Below, in pieces: positions 44,885 to 61,123 of a stretch of 64,000 bases of DNA (positions are counted from its first letter, which is position 1; every line of letters starts with the position of its first letter). A program made the position numbers and the translations under genes. The notes under the pieces were generated by a model. The model was not told the DNA's origin. It ran no database searches and was given only the letters and a program-made list of their open reading frames with translations. Origin of the DNA: JASHVB01 sp963762885 (GTDB lineage Bacteria; Pseudomonadota; Alphaproteobacteria; Acetobacterales; Acetobacteraceae); assembly GCA_963762885.1 (NCBI GenBank), contig CAVXNH010000052.1, forward strand, positions 134,113 to 198,112. The letters are read 5' to 3'.

Positions 44885-47800
44885 CTACCGCTGCTTTGCG
44901 GCGTGTTCGGCGAGCAGGCGACGGATGTCGGGTTCGTATTCGATCGGCTTGACCTTGGCGGGGTCGAACCGCGGAAGTTGCGGCTCCGACTCTCCGAGCG
45001 CCTGCAGCACGGCGCGACAGCGCTGCAGGTCCCAGTGGTGGTACCAGGGCGGGCCGTCCGCCCAGGCCCACTCGTAGCCGGCCAGCGCGTGTGAGCGCGC
45101 CCGGTCGCGCCGCTCCAGCGCCAGATAGAGCTCGGCCAAGGCGACACGCGGCCGGCCGCGCTCGGCTGAGACGGCGGCGGCCTCGGCCTCGCGCCGGTGG
45201 CCGAGCCGGGCAAGCGAGAGGCCGCGTCTTGCCTCCGAGTCCGTGTCGCTCAGGCCGACCGCGCGGGCCATTTCGACGGCGCGGGTGAAGGCGTCCGCAG
45301 CCTCCCCGTCCCTGCCGGCGGATTGGTGCCAGTCGCCGGCGAGCCGCCACAGCCGACGTTCGAGCGACCGCCGGCCGAGCATGCGAGCGCGGTCGAGGGC
45401 GGCATCGAGGAACGCCGCGGTGAGGATATCCTCGCGGCGCAGCAGACCCCCTTCGGCGAGCAGGCATTGCGTTGCCAACTGTCCCTTACGCCGTCGCCAG
45501 TCCGGCTGGGACGCCATGCCCGCCCACAGTAGACGTGCGGCGTGGAGCTGCCCCTGCTCCGCGCGCTCCATCACCAGGGACACGTCGCACCAAATCGCCT
45601 GCTGACCCGCACCGAGTGCCATGGCTACGTCGCGGGAAAGCCTGAGAACGCCGGCCGCCCGAGCCAGTTCGTTCCGCGTCCGTAGATTAAGGTAATGATA
45701 TCGGACACGAACACTCAAATTCGTGCTGAGGCCCTCGGCTATTTCATCTCGGGTGGCGAACACCTTCTGCGCCTCATCCTCCTGCAGTCGGCCGACGGCG
45801 CGGAGCGCCCGCGCGGCCGCAGTCGCGGCCGACCCAGCGTCCGTCACCCCCGCCGGCGGCAAGGACCAGCCATCCGGAAACATCGGCCGCAGCAGCGCCA
45901 GCGTGTCGTGGTGGCATTCCAGCCAATTCAAGGCCATGAGCGTCCCGGGCCACAGCACATCCCAGGCCTGCTGCCTCTTGCCAGCGAGGCTGAGCGCCTG
46001 CGCCACCTGGATTCGATCTGCCAGCTCCCTCGGGGAAGCTACCTTCCGGTAGTCCGGCTCGGCGCGGGCGGCGAAGATGTCCGCGACGCGCTGGCCCGCC
46101 TGACCGCGCGCTTCCAGGTTCAGCGCACCAATAGCGTAGCCGCGCACCACGGGATGCAGATCGAAGGTTCCGGCGGGCCGATCCCATTGCAGCAGACCGC
46201 GTGCTTCCAGATCGGCCAACGTCATGTCCAGCCAACGTGCCGCGTCAAGCAGTACGGGGGAATGGCGCCACGCGTCGAGCGCGGCCTGGTATTCCGAATA
46301 GGCGCGGCGGTCGGCTTCATGCTGCTGATCCAGGCTTTTCCGACGCTCAGTGGCGCGGCGTTCAAGGTCCGCCCGAGCCTTCCTATTTTTTGCAGCGCGC
46401 AACCATCGTCGCAGGCGGTCGAGTTCCCAGTCCTGGTCAGGCGACGCCGGCTGCCGCACCTCCTTCGGCGGGTCGGGGCGGGCCGGGGTCAGCACCTCCA
46501 CCACGTCGTACGCAACGGCGTTGGAGAGGATCCCCAGCCGTCCCAGTAGCTCGCGCGCCCGCGGCTCCAGTGCGTCAAACGCCAGCTTCAGGATGTTGGT
46601 CTGGCGCTGCCGCAAATCGGCGTAGGCCAAGTTGATCGCCGCTCCGCCGCGAGGATCGTCCACCCAGCGGTCGAAATCCATTCGAGCCCAGGGGGACTTA
46701 CGCACCAACCCAGCGACGAAGCCGACGACCAGCGGATGGCAATCGAATGCCTGCTTCAGGTAGCGCCGCATGCGCTCCCCGTCACCGTGGATGCGGACGT
46801 CGGTCAGCATCGCCTCGGCGTCTTCCGGCGCCAGGCCGTGCAACATGACGTGCCGCACGCCCGGCAGCGGCACGCCGGCGGCGTTCAGAAAAGCGCGCGG
46901 CATCAGGCGCGAGGAGATCAGCAGCTTCGATGGTGCCGCTCCGGCGAGGTGGCAGAGCAAGTCGTGGTCGTCCGGCCGGATGCAGTCTTGCGGCTGGCGG
47001 CCGGCGAGGCCGGTGTCGGCCTCCTCCCGCACGTCTTCGTCGCGCAGTTGCGCGGCGTCGGCGCGATGATAGGCGGCAAGCACCCGCTCCAGCCCGTCCA
47101 GTACCAGAAGCCAGGGCTTTCGGGTCAGGTGGTCGAGCAGATCGCGGGTCAGCTCGGCCTCGGGGCGGGCGCGGAACGTCTCCTGCGCCTGATGGGTCAT
47201 GTAGGCGAGCGCGGTGATCTTGAAGTCGCGCATGTCGGCGCCGCGCTCGTAGAAGCTGTACCATAGGCGGCCGGCCCAATCGGAGCGGTCTATTGAGGCG
47301 CGGTTGGTGACCCACTCCCAGGTCACCGTGCTCTTGCCCATGCCACCGATCGCCTCGAACAGAAGCACCGGCTCGGGCGCGGTTGCCCATGCGCGCAGCA
47401 TCCCCAGTTCCTGTGCGCGCCCCTGGAAGGCGTGACCGGGGACGTACGACGGCAGGGCAACGAATACCGGAGGAACTGGCAGCGTGCCTGAACCAGGCGG
47501 CGGAGTTCGGACCTTGCTGTTGCGGCAGCGCGGCTCCTTCAGCTGCTTCTTCAGGTCAGCCAGTGTCTGGATCACCTGCCCCTTCAAGTGCTCTTCCGTC
47601 GTGAAGGTTGGCGTGATGCGGCTGTGGTGGTTGGCCCGCGACCGGAAGGCCAACAGCTTCTCCTGCCCCGCCGCCTCGGCGCGCATTTCCACCGGCGAGA
47701 TCGGGACGTTCTCATCCATCAGGAACACACAGATCGGCAGCTTGCGTTCTTCGGCGCGGTCGAACTCAAGCTCGGTGACCGACAGGCCCTTGGAGTTCAG

Positions 47801-48040
47801 TTCCGTGTCGACGATCACCTGACCGTAGCGGTAGTTGCTGATCAGAACGACATAGGCGTCGGCCTCATCGACCTTGGCCAGCGAATTGGTAATGATGCCG
47901 CGGTCCCAGACGGCTAAGTCCGTCTCCATCATCAGCGGCAGCATGCCCTGCCCGAGGATCGCGTCGCGCACCGCCTCCCGGCACCCTCGCAGGTCCCGGA
48001 AACTGCTCGACACCATCACCTTGAAGACGACGTCCGCCAT
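44885..48040 (-). CDS. DUF4062-STAND NTPase with C-terminal helical repeats, candidate defence protein
   Basis: This 1051-residue protein starts at the ATG at 48040 (MADVVFKVMVSSSFRDL); 26 further open codons upstream are unsupported. Residues 1-135 are a DUF4062 domain (VMVSSSFRDLRGCREAV, YVVLISNYRYGQ, SVTELEFDRAEERKLPICVFLMDE). An NB-ARC/NACHT-type ATPase follows: GRAQELGMLRAW near 207, Walker A GGMGKST at 232-238, Walker B LLVLDGLE at 311-318, the sensor KLLISSR near 372-378 and CHPLVVG near 434. A charged helical segment lies near 545-595. The C-terminal 400 residues are Ala/Leu/Arg-rich, TPR-like (LARAAGVLRLSRDVAMALG, EAADAFTRAVEMARAVG). STAND proteins sense a ligand through the C-terminus, oligomerise on ATP, and signal through the N-terminus; several are anti-phage sensors. 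No nuclease or TIR domain is apparent. Confidence 0.88.
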   Translation of the reverse strand: MADVVFKVMVSSSFRDLRGCREAVRDAILGQGMLPLMMETDLAVWDRGIITNSLAKVDEADAYVVLISNYRYGQVIVDTELNSKGLSVTELEFDRAEERKLPICVFLMDENVPISPVEMRAEAAGQEKLLAFRSRANHHSRITPTFTTEEHLKGQVIQTLADLKKQLKEPRCRNSKVRTPPPGSGTLPVPPVFVALPSYVPGHAFQGRAQELGMLRAWATAPEPVLLFEAIGGMGKSTVTWEWVTNRASIDRSDWAGRLWYSFYERGADMRDFKITALAYMTHQAQETFRARPEAELTRDLLDHLTRKPWLLVLDGLERVLAAYHRADAAQLRDEDVREEADTGLAGRQPQDCIRPDDHDLLCHLAGAAPSKLLISSRLMPRAFLNAAGVPLPGVRHVMLHGLAPEDAEAMLTDVRIHGDGERMRRYLKQAFDCHPLVVGFVAGLVRKSPWARMDFDRWVDDPRGGAAINLAYADLRQRQTNILKLAFDALEPRARELLGRLGILSNAVAYDVVEVLTPARPDPPKEVRQPASPDQDWELDRLRRWLRAAKNRKARADLERRATERRKSLDQQHEADRRAYSEYQAALDAWRHSPVLLDAARWLDMTLADLEARGLLQWDRPAGTFDLHPVVRGYAIGALNLEARGQAGQRVADIFAARAEPDYRKVASPRELADRIQVAQALSLAGKRQQAWDVLWPGTLMALNWLECHHDTLALLRPMFPDGWSLPPAGVTDAGSAATAAARALRAVGRLQEDEAQKVFATRDEIAEGLSTNLSVRVRYHYLNLRTRNELARAAGVLRLSRDVAMALGAGQQAIWCDVSLVMERAEQGQLHAARLLWAGMASQPDWRRRKGQLATQCLLAEGGLLRREDILTAAFLDAALDRARMLGRRSLERRLWRLAGDWHQSAGRDGEAADAFTRAVEMARAVGLSDTDSEARRGLSLARLGHRREAEAAAVSAERGRPRVALAELYLALERRDRARSHALAGYEWAWADGPPWYHHWDLQRCRAVLQALGESEPQLPRFDPAKVKPIEYEPDIRRLLAEHAAKQR

Positions 48041-48232
48041 GCGCGCTTCACTACTTGGCCGATACGACAAGTGTGCGTCACGTTCGGACGGCGGTCCATT
48101 GGGAATTATGCACGGCACTCCCCGTGCGGATCACCCCGGGCACCAGCGGCCACGCCGCCGGACCCGCAGCAGACCCGGACCCGTATGCCCGCTTAACGTT
48201 CATAACGCGCGGCCTACACAAACAACCCCACC
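48041..48232. other. Divergent promoter region between the STAND gene and higBA
   Basis: About 190 bases with an AT-richer piece (GTTCATAACGCG near 48199). It should contain the promoters for both directions. No operator could be defined. Confidence 0.35.
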
Positions 48233-48517
48233 GTCCGCTCCTTCGCCGATCGGGGCGCCGAGGCGCTGTTCCACGGCCGCCTCGCCCGCCGGATTGGGGC
48301 AGATCTCCAACGTGTCGCTCAGCGCAAGCTGCGGCAGATGCATAATGCCGAAATGCTCCCTGACCTGGCGGCGCCACCGGGCAACCGGCCTGAAGCTCTG
48401 AAAGGCGATCGGGCGGGACAACACAGCGTCCGGATCAACGACCAGTGGCGCGTCTGCTTTATCTGGACCGACGCCGGGCCGGACCGTGTCGAGATCGTGG
48501 ACTATCACCGGGGATGA
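48233..48517 (+). CDS. higB: HigB-like RelE-fold toxin (no canonical start visible)
   Basis: The frame encodes VRSFADRGAEALFHG, then VAQRKLRQMHNAEMLPDLAAPPGNRPEALKG and HSVRINDQWRVCFIW, DRVEIVDYH: a HigB/RelE mRNA interferase with the PPGNR and INDQWR catalytic and binding segments. An in-frame stop lies at 48203 and no ATG, GTG or TTG lies between it and the conserved N-terminus. The start may be a rare codon, or an indel may hide it. The coordinate given begins at the Val of VRSFADRG. The TGA at 48515 overlaps the higA start. Confidence 0.78.
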   Translation, partial: VRSFADRGAEALFHGRLARRIGADLQRVAQRKLRQMHNAEMLPDLAAPPGNRPEALKGDRAGQHSVRINDQWRVCFIWTDAGPDRVEIVDYHRG

Positions 48518-48816
48518 CGACCATGCGAGACCTCCCACCAATCCATCCGGGCGAGCAATTGCGGGAAGAGTTCATGAAACCGCTCAGGCCGACAGCGTAT
48601 CGCCTGGCCAAGGCCGTCAGCGTGCCGGTAACCCGCATCCAGGCGATCGTCAGCGAACGCCGCACCATCACCGGCGACACTGCACTCCGGCTGGCTCGCT
48701 ACTTCGATACGCCCCCCGAATTCTGGCTCAACATGCAGCGCGACTTCGGACTGGAGCAGGCGGCCGAAGCCTTGGGCAAGCGACTGAAAGCCGAGGTCAA
48801 GCCCTGCGCCGCCTGA
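48514..48816 (+). CDS. higA: HigA-like XRE-family antitoxin
   Basis: This 100-residue helix-turn-helix antitoxin begins MTTMRDLPPIHPGEQLREEF and has the HTH in YRLAKAVSVPVTRIQAIVSERR followed by RYFDTPPEFWLNMQRDF, both diagnostic of the HigA/VapI family. It overlaps the toxin gene as ATGA, so the order toxin-antitoxin is that of higBA. It binds DNA and the toxin and represses the operon. Confidence 0.93.
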   Translation: MTTMRDLPPIHPGEQLREEFMKPLRPTAYRLAKAVSVPVTRIQAIVSERRTITGDTALRLARYFDTPPEFWLNMQRDFGLEQAAEALGKRLKAEVKPCAA

Positions 48817-48969
48817 CCACCGCACACGAACCCACCCCTGCTCTGGACTCCCGCCCGCCCATCGGCTACACGCCCGCGCTTCACTCGGAACGCGGGAGAG
48901 GCCACCGCCCCCATGGGCAAACGGCCTCGCATGCACCGCGGTCCCCGGTAGTCGGAAGGACCTGGGATC

Positions 48970-49404
48970 ATGGCGAAGAAGATCGTCGGTTACATTAAAT
49001 TGCAAATTCCCGCCGGCAAGGCGAACCCGTCGCCGCCGGTCGGCCCGGCCCTGGGTCAGCGCGGCCTCAACATCATGGCCTTCGTCAAGGAATTCAACGC
49101 CACCACCCAGAACATGGAGCCGGGCATGCCGGTGCCGGTGGTGATCACCGCCTACGCCGACCGCACCTTCAGCTTCATCATGAAGACCCCGCCGAACACC
49201 TACTTCCTGATGAAGGCGGCGAAGATCGACAAGGGCACCACCGCCGCGGGCAAAGGCGCCTCGGTCGGCCGCGTCACCCAGAGCCAGTTGCGCGAGATCG
49301 CCGAGATCAAGATGAAGGACATGAACGCCAACGACATCGAGGGCGCGGTGCGCATGCTGGCCGGTTCGGCCCGCTCGATGGGCCTCACTGTGGTGGAGGG
49401 CTGA
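48970..49404 (+). CDS. rplK: Ribosomal protein L11
   Basis: This 144-residue L11 has GYIKLQIPAGKANPSPPVGPALGQRGLNIM (binds the GTPase-associated region of 23S rRNA) and the C-terminal SMGLTVVEG. It is part of the L7/L12 stalk base. In most alphaproteobacteria secE and nusG lie directly upstream; here higBA is in their place. rplA follows after 3 bases. Confidence 0.98.
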   Translation: MAKKIVGYIKLQIPAGKANPSPPVGPALGQRGLNIMAFVKEFNATTQNMEPGMPVPVVITAYADRTFSFIMKTPPNTYFLMKAAKIDKGTTAAGKGASVGRVTQSQLREIAEIKMKDMNANDIEGAVRMLAGSARSMGLTVVEG

Positions 49405-49407
49405 GCC

Positions 49408-50100
49408 ATGGCAAAGAACAAGCGATTGCTCGCGGCGGCGGCCAAGGTGGACCGCAGCAAGTCCTACCCGCTCGATGAGGCGATCAAGCTGGTCAAGCAG
49501 AACGCCACCGCCAAGTTCGACGAGACGGTGGAAATGACCATGAATCTCGGCATCGACCCGCGCCACGCCGATCAGATGGTGCGCGGCCTGATCTCGCTGC
49601 CGAACGGCACCGGCAAGACGGTGCGCGTCGGCGTGTTCGCCCGCGGCGCCAAGGCCGAGGAAGCGCAGGCCGCCGGCGCCGACGTGGTCGGGGCCGAGGA
49701 CCTGGCCGAGAAGGTGCAGGCCGGCGAGATCGCTTTCGACCGCTGCATCGCGACGCCTGACATGATGGGCGTGGTCGGGCGGCTGGGTAAAATCCTCGGT
49801 CCGCGCGGGCTGATGCCGAACCCCCGGCTGGGCACGGTGACGATGGACGTCAAGGGCGCCATCAGCGCGGCCAAGGGCGGCCAGGTCGAGTTCCGCGCCG
49901 AAAAGGCAGGCATCATCCACGCTGGCATCGGCAAGGCCAGCTTCGACGAGCAAAAGCTGGTGGAAAATGCCAAGGCCCTGGCCGACGCGATCCAGAAGGC
50001 CAAGCCGGCTGGCGCCAAGGGCACCTACCTCCAGAAGGTGGCACTGAGCTCGACGATGGGCCCGGGCGTCCGGGTGGACGCGTCGACGCTCGCCGGGTAG
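49408..50100 (+). CDS. rplA: Ribosomal protein L1
   Basis: This 230-residue L1 has the signature DPRHADQMVRGLISLPNGTGKTVRVGVFARG, MPNPRLGTVTMDVKGA and SSTMGPGVRVD. It forms the L1 stalk near the E site and can repress translation of its own mRNA. It forms an operon with rplK. A ParE-type toxin pair on the other strand separates it from rplJ. Confidence 0.98.
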   Translation: MAKNKRLLAAAAKVDRSKSYPLDEAIKLVKQNATAKFDETVEMTMNLGIDPRHADQMVRGLISLPNGTGKTVRVGVFARGAKAEEAQAAGADVVGAEDLAEKVQAGEIAFDRCIATPDMMGVVGRLGKILGPRGLMPNPRLGTVTMDVKGAISAAKGGQVEFRAEKAGIIHAGIGKASFDEQKLVENAKALADAIQKAKPAGAKGTYLQKVALSSTMGPGVRVDASTLAG

Positions 50101-50143
50101 CCCTGCCGCTATAAGCGCCTGCGGATTGGCCCCTGCGCCGCGT

Positions 50144-50422
50144 TCACGGAGTGGTCGGCCGCCGCGACGTGTGACGAACACGCAGAATGCGGACGCTGTC
50201 GCGTACGACCCGATATCGGATGATGTACGGAAACGCCGTCACCAGTTCGCGCATGTTGGTCCCCTGTACTGGCCGCCCACGGTGCGGGAAATGCATCAGG
50301 CTGTTACCGGCAGCGATCAATCCCTCCGCCAGCCGCACGGCCGCGCGCGGATTGAAATCCGCCAGATAATCGGTTGCACGCTCGACCTGACGCAATGCCT
50401 GGGGCGACCAGATGACCCGCAC
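50144..50422 (-). CDS. ParE/RelE-family toxin
   Basis: This 92-residue RelE/ParE-fold protein has IWSPQALRQVERATDYLADFNPRAAVRLAEGL, FPHRGRPVQGTNMRELV, YIIRYRVVRDSVRILRVRHTSRR. These are typical of the ParE superfamily, which poisons gyrase or ribosomes. It lies 3 bases downstream of a small acidic antitoxin-like gene. The module is opposite in direction to the ribosomal operon it interrupts. Confidence 0.9.
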   Translation of the reverse strand: MRVIWSPQALRQVERATDYLADFNPRAAVRLAEGLIAAGNSLMHFPHRGRPVQGTNMRELVTAFPYIIRYRVVRDSVRILRVRHTSRRPTTP

Positions 50423-50425
50423 AGA

Positions 50426-50611
50426 CTACGCCTTGGGTGGCGGAGCCTTCTCACCCCTGGCGAGCTTCAGCAGCCATTCGCGGACGCGCTCGTGCGGCAC
50501 GCCTTTGCCGGCCTCGATTTCGGCGTCCGCCTCGGCGTCGAGGCGGGCTTCCTCTGCCTCGTCGAGCGGCAGGTCGAGGATCGATGCGGTACCAGGCTCG
50601 TCCATGCTCAC
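50426..50611 (-). CDS. Antitoxin partner of the ParE-like toxin
   Basis: This 61-residue acidic protein (DLPLDEAEEARLDAEADAEIEAG, KGVPHERVREWLLKLARGE) matches a group of short antitoxins found before ParE/RelE toxins in alphaproteobacteria. The start is ATG at 50611 or, two codons later, 50605. It should neutralise the toxin downstream. Confidence 0.83.
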   Translation of the reverse strand: MSMDEPGTASILDLPLDEAEEARLDAEADAEIEAGKGVPHERVREWLLKLARGEKAPPPKA

Positions 50612-50879
50612 CTTCCTGCTGCCCAGAACAGTAGCACAGCGGGGCCTCGACGACAGCCAGGCAATCCAGCCGATCCCCGGCGCCCAGCCGGGCGGCGTGG
50701 CGACATGTCTTGGAGCGCTAGGGGTTCGACGCCGCCAATTCCGAACCTCTCAACTCTTCCGCCGCTTTCCGCTAATCCCCCGCGCTTCCCACGGATCGCG
50801 CGATCGATGATGGCGGCGTTAGGCCGTGGCGAATAGTTATTGAGGATACGCTGCCCGGCTTGCCGCCGGGTCAGCGGGC
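50612..50879. other. Intergenic stretch with no recognised gene
   Basis: The region upstream of the L10 leader. No ORF with family features or repeat was found. It probably contains divergent promoters for the toxin pair and for rplJL. Confidence 0.35.
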
Positions 50880-51167
50880 AGGGGATGCTTCCCTGACGGA
50901 AGCATGTCCCGAACCTGTCCGAGACCGTTCGTGATCCCCTCGGGGTATCTTAAGGGGCCGCAAGGCCCGCGCGCGGGAGACGGGGAAGCCAAGGTTGGGT
51001 CCCGGCCGCACGGCCGGAGTCAGGTTTTGGTGGTTCCGGCTATGGACAGGCGAACCGGATCGCAACGGCGCCGCCCCCGGGTCTGACCCGGTGGTTCGTG
51101 TCGCTGCGGTCCTTGGGCAACCCGGCTACGCGCAGTCCGCTGCGCGCAGCCAGACTGGAGACGAGAC
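50880..51167 (+). promoter_or_regulatory. Probable rplJL 5' leader (L10 autoregulatory region)
   Basis: A leader of nearly 290 bases precedes rplJ. It has a perfect hairpin GGGATGCTTCC-CTGAC-GGAAGCATGTCCC (50881-50910) and GC-rich helices further on (CGGCCGCACGGCCGG near 51003). In many bacteria L10 with L7/L12 binds its own leader to limit translation. The position and structure fit; the exact motif was not verified. Confidence 0.55.
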
Positions 51168-51707
51168 TTGGACCGGACGGAGAAGCGGAAGTTCGTCGCC
51201 GGGCTCAATGCCGCGCTTGCCGACACCTCAATGATCGTCGTGACCCGCAACCAGGGTCTCACGGTCGCCGAGGCGACGGAACTCAGGCGTCGCATGCGGG
51301 CCGCGGGGGCGACCTTCAAAGTCGCGAAGAACCGGCTGACCCACCTCGCTCTGGAAGGGACCCAATTCCACGGCATCCAGCCGCTGCTGAAGGGACCAAC
51401 CGCGCTCGCCTGGGCGCGCGATCCCGTGGCGGTGGCCAAGGCAACCGTGGAGTTCGCCAAGACCAACGAGAAGCTCGTGTTGATCGGTGGGTCGCTTGGC
51501 CCCCGGACGCTGGATGCGACCGGGGTGAGGGCACTCGCCGAACTGCCGAGCCTGGATACGCTGCGGGCGCAGATCGTGGGGATGGTATCCACCCCCGCGA
51601 CGCGGATCGCCGGCGTGCTTCAGGCCCCGGCCGGGCAACTCGCGCGCGTCTTTGGCGCCCTCGCCAGAAAGCACGAGGAGGCGGGCGAAGCCGCCGAGGC
51701 GGCGTAG
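51168..51707 (+). CDS. rplJ: Ribosomal protein L10
   Basis: This 179-residue L10 begins at TTG 51168 behind CTGGAGACG, giving DRTEKRKFVAGLNAALADTS. KNRLTHLALEGT, FKVAKN and the C-terminal helix GALARKHEEAGE (binding site for L7/L12 dimers) are present. The TTG start may limit its translation. L10 carries the stalk. Confidence 0.96.
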   Translation: MDRTEKRKFVAGLNAALADTSMIVVTRNQGLTVAEATELRRRMRAAGATFKVAKNRLTHLALEGTQFHGIQPLLKGPTALAWARDPVAVAKATVEFAKTNEKLVLIGGSLGPRTLDATGVRALAELPSLDTLRAQIVGMVSTPATRIAGVLQAPAGQLARVFGALARKHEEAGEAAEAA

Positions 51708-51827
51708 CGGGCCAGGCCGGATCACGAAACTGTGACCGCATGGCAACGCTGCGCGCAAGCGTGAAGATAGCCGGGGGAACCGGCTTGCATGGAACCAACC
51801 AAAGTCTAGATTAAGGGACATACGAAC

Positions 51828-52205
51828 ATGGCCGATCTACAAAAGCTGGTGGACGAGCTGTCCAGCCTCACGGTGCTGGAGGCGTCGGAGCTCTCGAAAT
51901 TGCTCGAAGAGAAGTGGGGCGTCTCCGCGGCTGCGCCCGTCGCGGCGGCTGCCGCGCCTACTGCCGCCGTCGCTGCCGCCCCGGTGGAGGAGCAAACCGA
52001 GTTCACCGTCATCCTGTCCAAGGTGGGTGACAAGAAGATCAACGTGATCAAGGAGATCCGGACCATCACGGGACTTGGCCTGAAGGAAGCCAAGGACCTG
52101 GTGGAAGGCGCGCCGAAGACCGTGAAGGAAGGCGTGAACAAGGAAGAGGCCGCCAAGCTCCGCAAGATGCTGGAGGATCAGGGCGCCGCCGTGGAGGTCA
52201 AATAG
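51828..52205 (+). CDS. rplL: Ribosomal protein L7/L12
   Basis: This 125-residue acidic stalk protein has an N-terminal dimerisation domain (MADLQKLVDELSSLTVLEASEL), an Ala-rich hinge near 35-52 and the C-terminal factor-binding domain (FTVILSKVGDKKINVIKEIR, GLGLKEAKDLVEGAP). It recruits translation factors. It is followed by a hairpin and then rpoB. Confidence 0.98.
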   Translation: MADLQKLVDELSSLTVLEASELSKLLEEKWGVSAAAPVAAAAAPTAAVAAAPVEEQTEFTVILSKVGDKKINVIKEIRTITGLGLKEAKDLVEGAPKTVKEGVNKEEAAKLRKMLEDQGAAVEVK

Positions 52206-52324
52206 CACGGCTGAACGAACTTATTCCGGCGGCGCGGCTCTCTCGGGCCACGCCGCCGCGATCGACCTGGAACCGGGCGGAAATCAGCCGATTTCCGTCC
52301 TGTTCCTGTTTTTTGGACGATGAA

Positions 52325-52357
52325 CCTCCCCTCATTCTTGAGGGGCGGGGAGTTTTC
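52325..52357 (+). terminator. Hairpin with T-run between rplL and rpoB (attenuator)
   Basis: CCCCTC-ATTCTT-GAGGGG at 52328-52345 is followed by CGGGGAG and TTTT at 52353. An alternative pairing of CTCCCC with GGGGAG brings the stem right up to the T-run. In many bacteria a partial terminator here lowers rpoBC expression relative to rplJL. Confidence 0.65.
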
Positions 52358-52416
52358 TAGCCCGGGCGGCCCGGGACGACAGCGCCGCACGTAAAGGCAG
52401 TAAGGCAGGACAATCG

Positions 52417-56601
<4,185 letters not shown>

Positions 56602-56620
56602 TGGTGGCGTGTCGCACCGG

Positions 56621-56716
56621 CGCGCCACCCGTCATGGCCGGGCTTGACCCGGCCATCTATCGCGGCGCCGCTGCTGCATGGATGGCCGGGTCAAGCCCGG
56701 CCATGACGCGGGGCGC
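56621..56716. repeat. MITE-like palindromic repeat core between rpoB and rpoC
   Basis: CCCGTCATGGCCGGGCTTGACCCGGCCAT and a second GGCCGGGTCAAGCCCGGCCATGACG flank TCTATCGCGGCGCCGCTGCTGC. The arms are complementary, so the whole 96 bases can form a cruciform or long RNA hairpin inside the rpoBC mRNA. It is a member of the family found at 13805, 28484, 36096 and 42696 but lacks the outer CGCAAAACGATTG arms. Confidence 0.85.
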
Positions 56717-56776
56717 CGGCGGCCGCCCACGAATGACTGACTTGATGCACCCGTTGTTTCAAAGGGTACCAAACGC

Positions 56777-60944
<4,168 letters not shown>

Positions 60945-60974
60945 CTTCGGGTTCTGGTTTGGCAGTTGCCAAGG

Positions 60975-61003
60975 CCGGCGGCGCGCAGTGCCGCCGGTTT
61001 TTT
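60975..61003 (+). terminator. Rho-independent terminator of the rpoBC operon
   Basis: CCGGCGGC (60975-60982), loop GCGCAGT, GCCGCCGG (60990-60997) form a perfect 8-base-pair GC stem followed by TTTTTT. It is 30 bases after the rpoC stop. Confidence 0.93.
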
Positions 61004-61006
61004 GTT

Positions 61007-61105
61007 GCGCTCAGCGATTGGCGGGTCAGCTTCACAATCGACCCCGATGCCGATGTCATGGAGGTCTTCGAGGTCGCGCCGCGAGGAGGAGCCTACCGAT
61101 GGTGA
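61007..61105 (+). pseudogene. C-terminal remnant of a RelE-like toxin
   Basis: The frame encodes LSDWRVSFTIDPDADVMEVF and EVAPRGGAYRW before TGA at 61103; the WRVxFxID...VxxVxxRxxAYR pattern is that of the RelE/HigB C-terminus. The 5' part is missing, replaced by the rpoC terminator. A short ORF MVKRIEAEIIG starts at 61099, overlapping the stop in the manner of an antitoxin start, and ends at once. Presumed decayed module. Confidence 0.5.
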
Positions 61106-61123
61106 AGCGGATCGAGGCGGAGA

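Noticed and set aside
50880..51160. tRNA or riboswitch in the rplJ leader
   Set aside because: No cloverleaf or CCA-like end, and no match to a known aptamer consensus that I could recognise; the L10 leader explains the position better.
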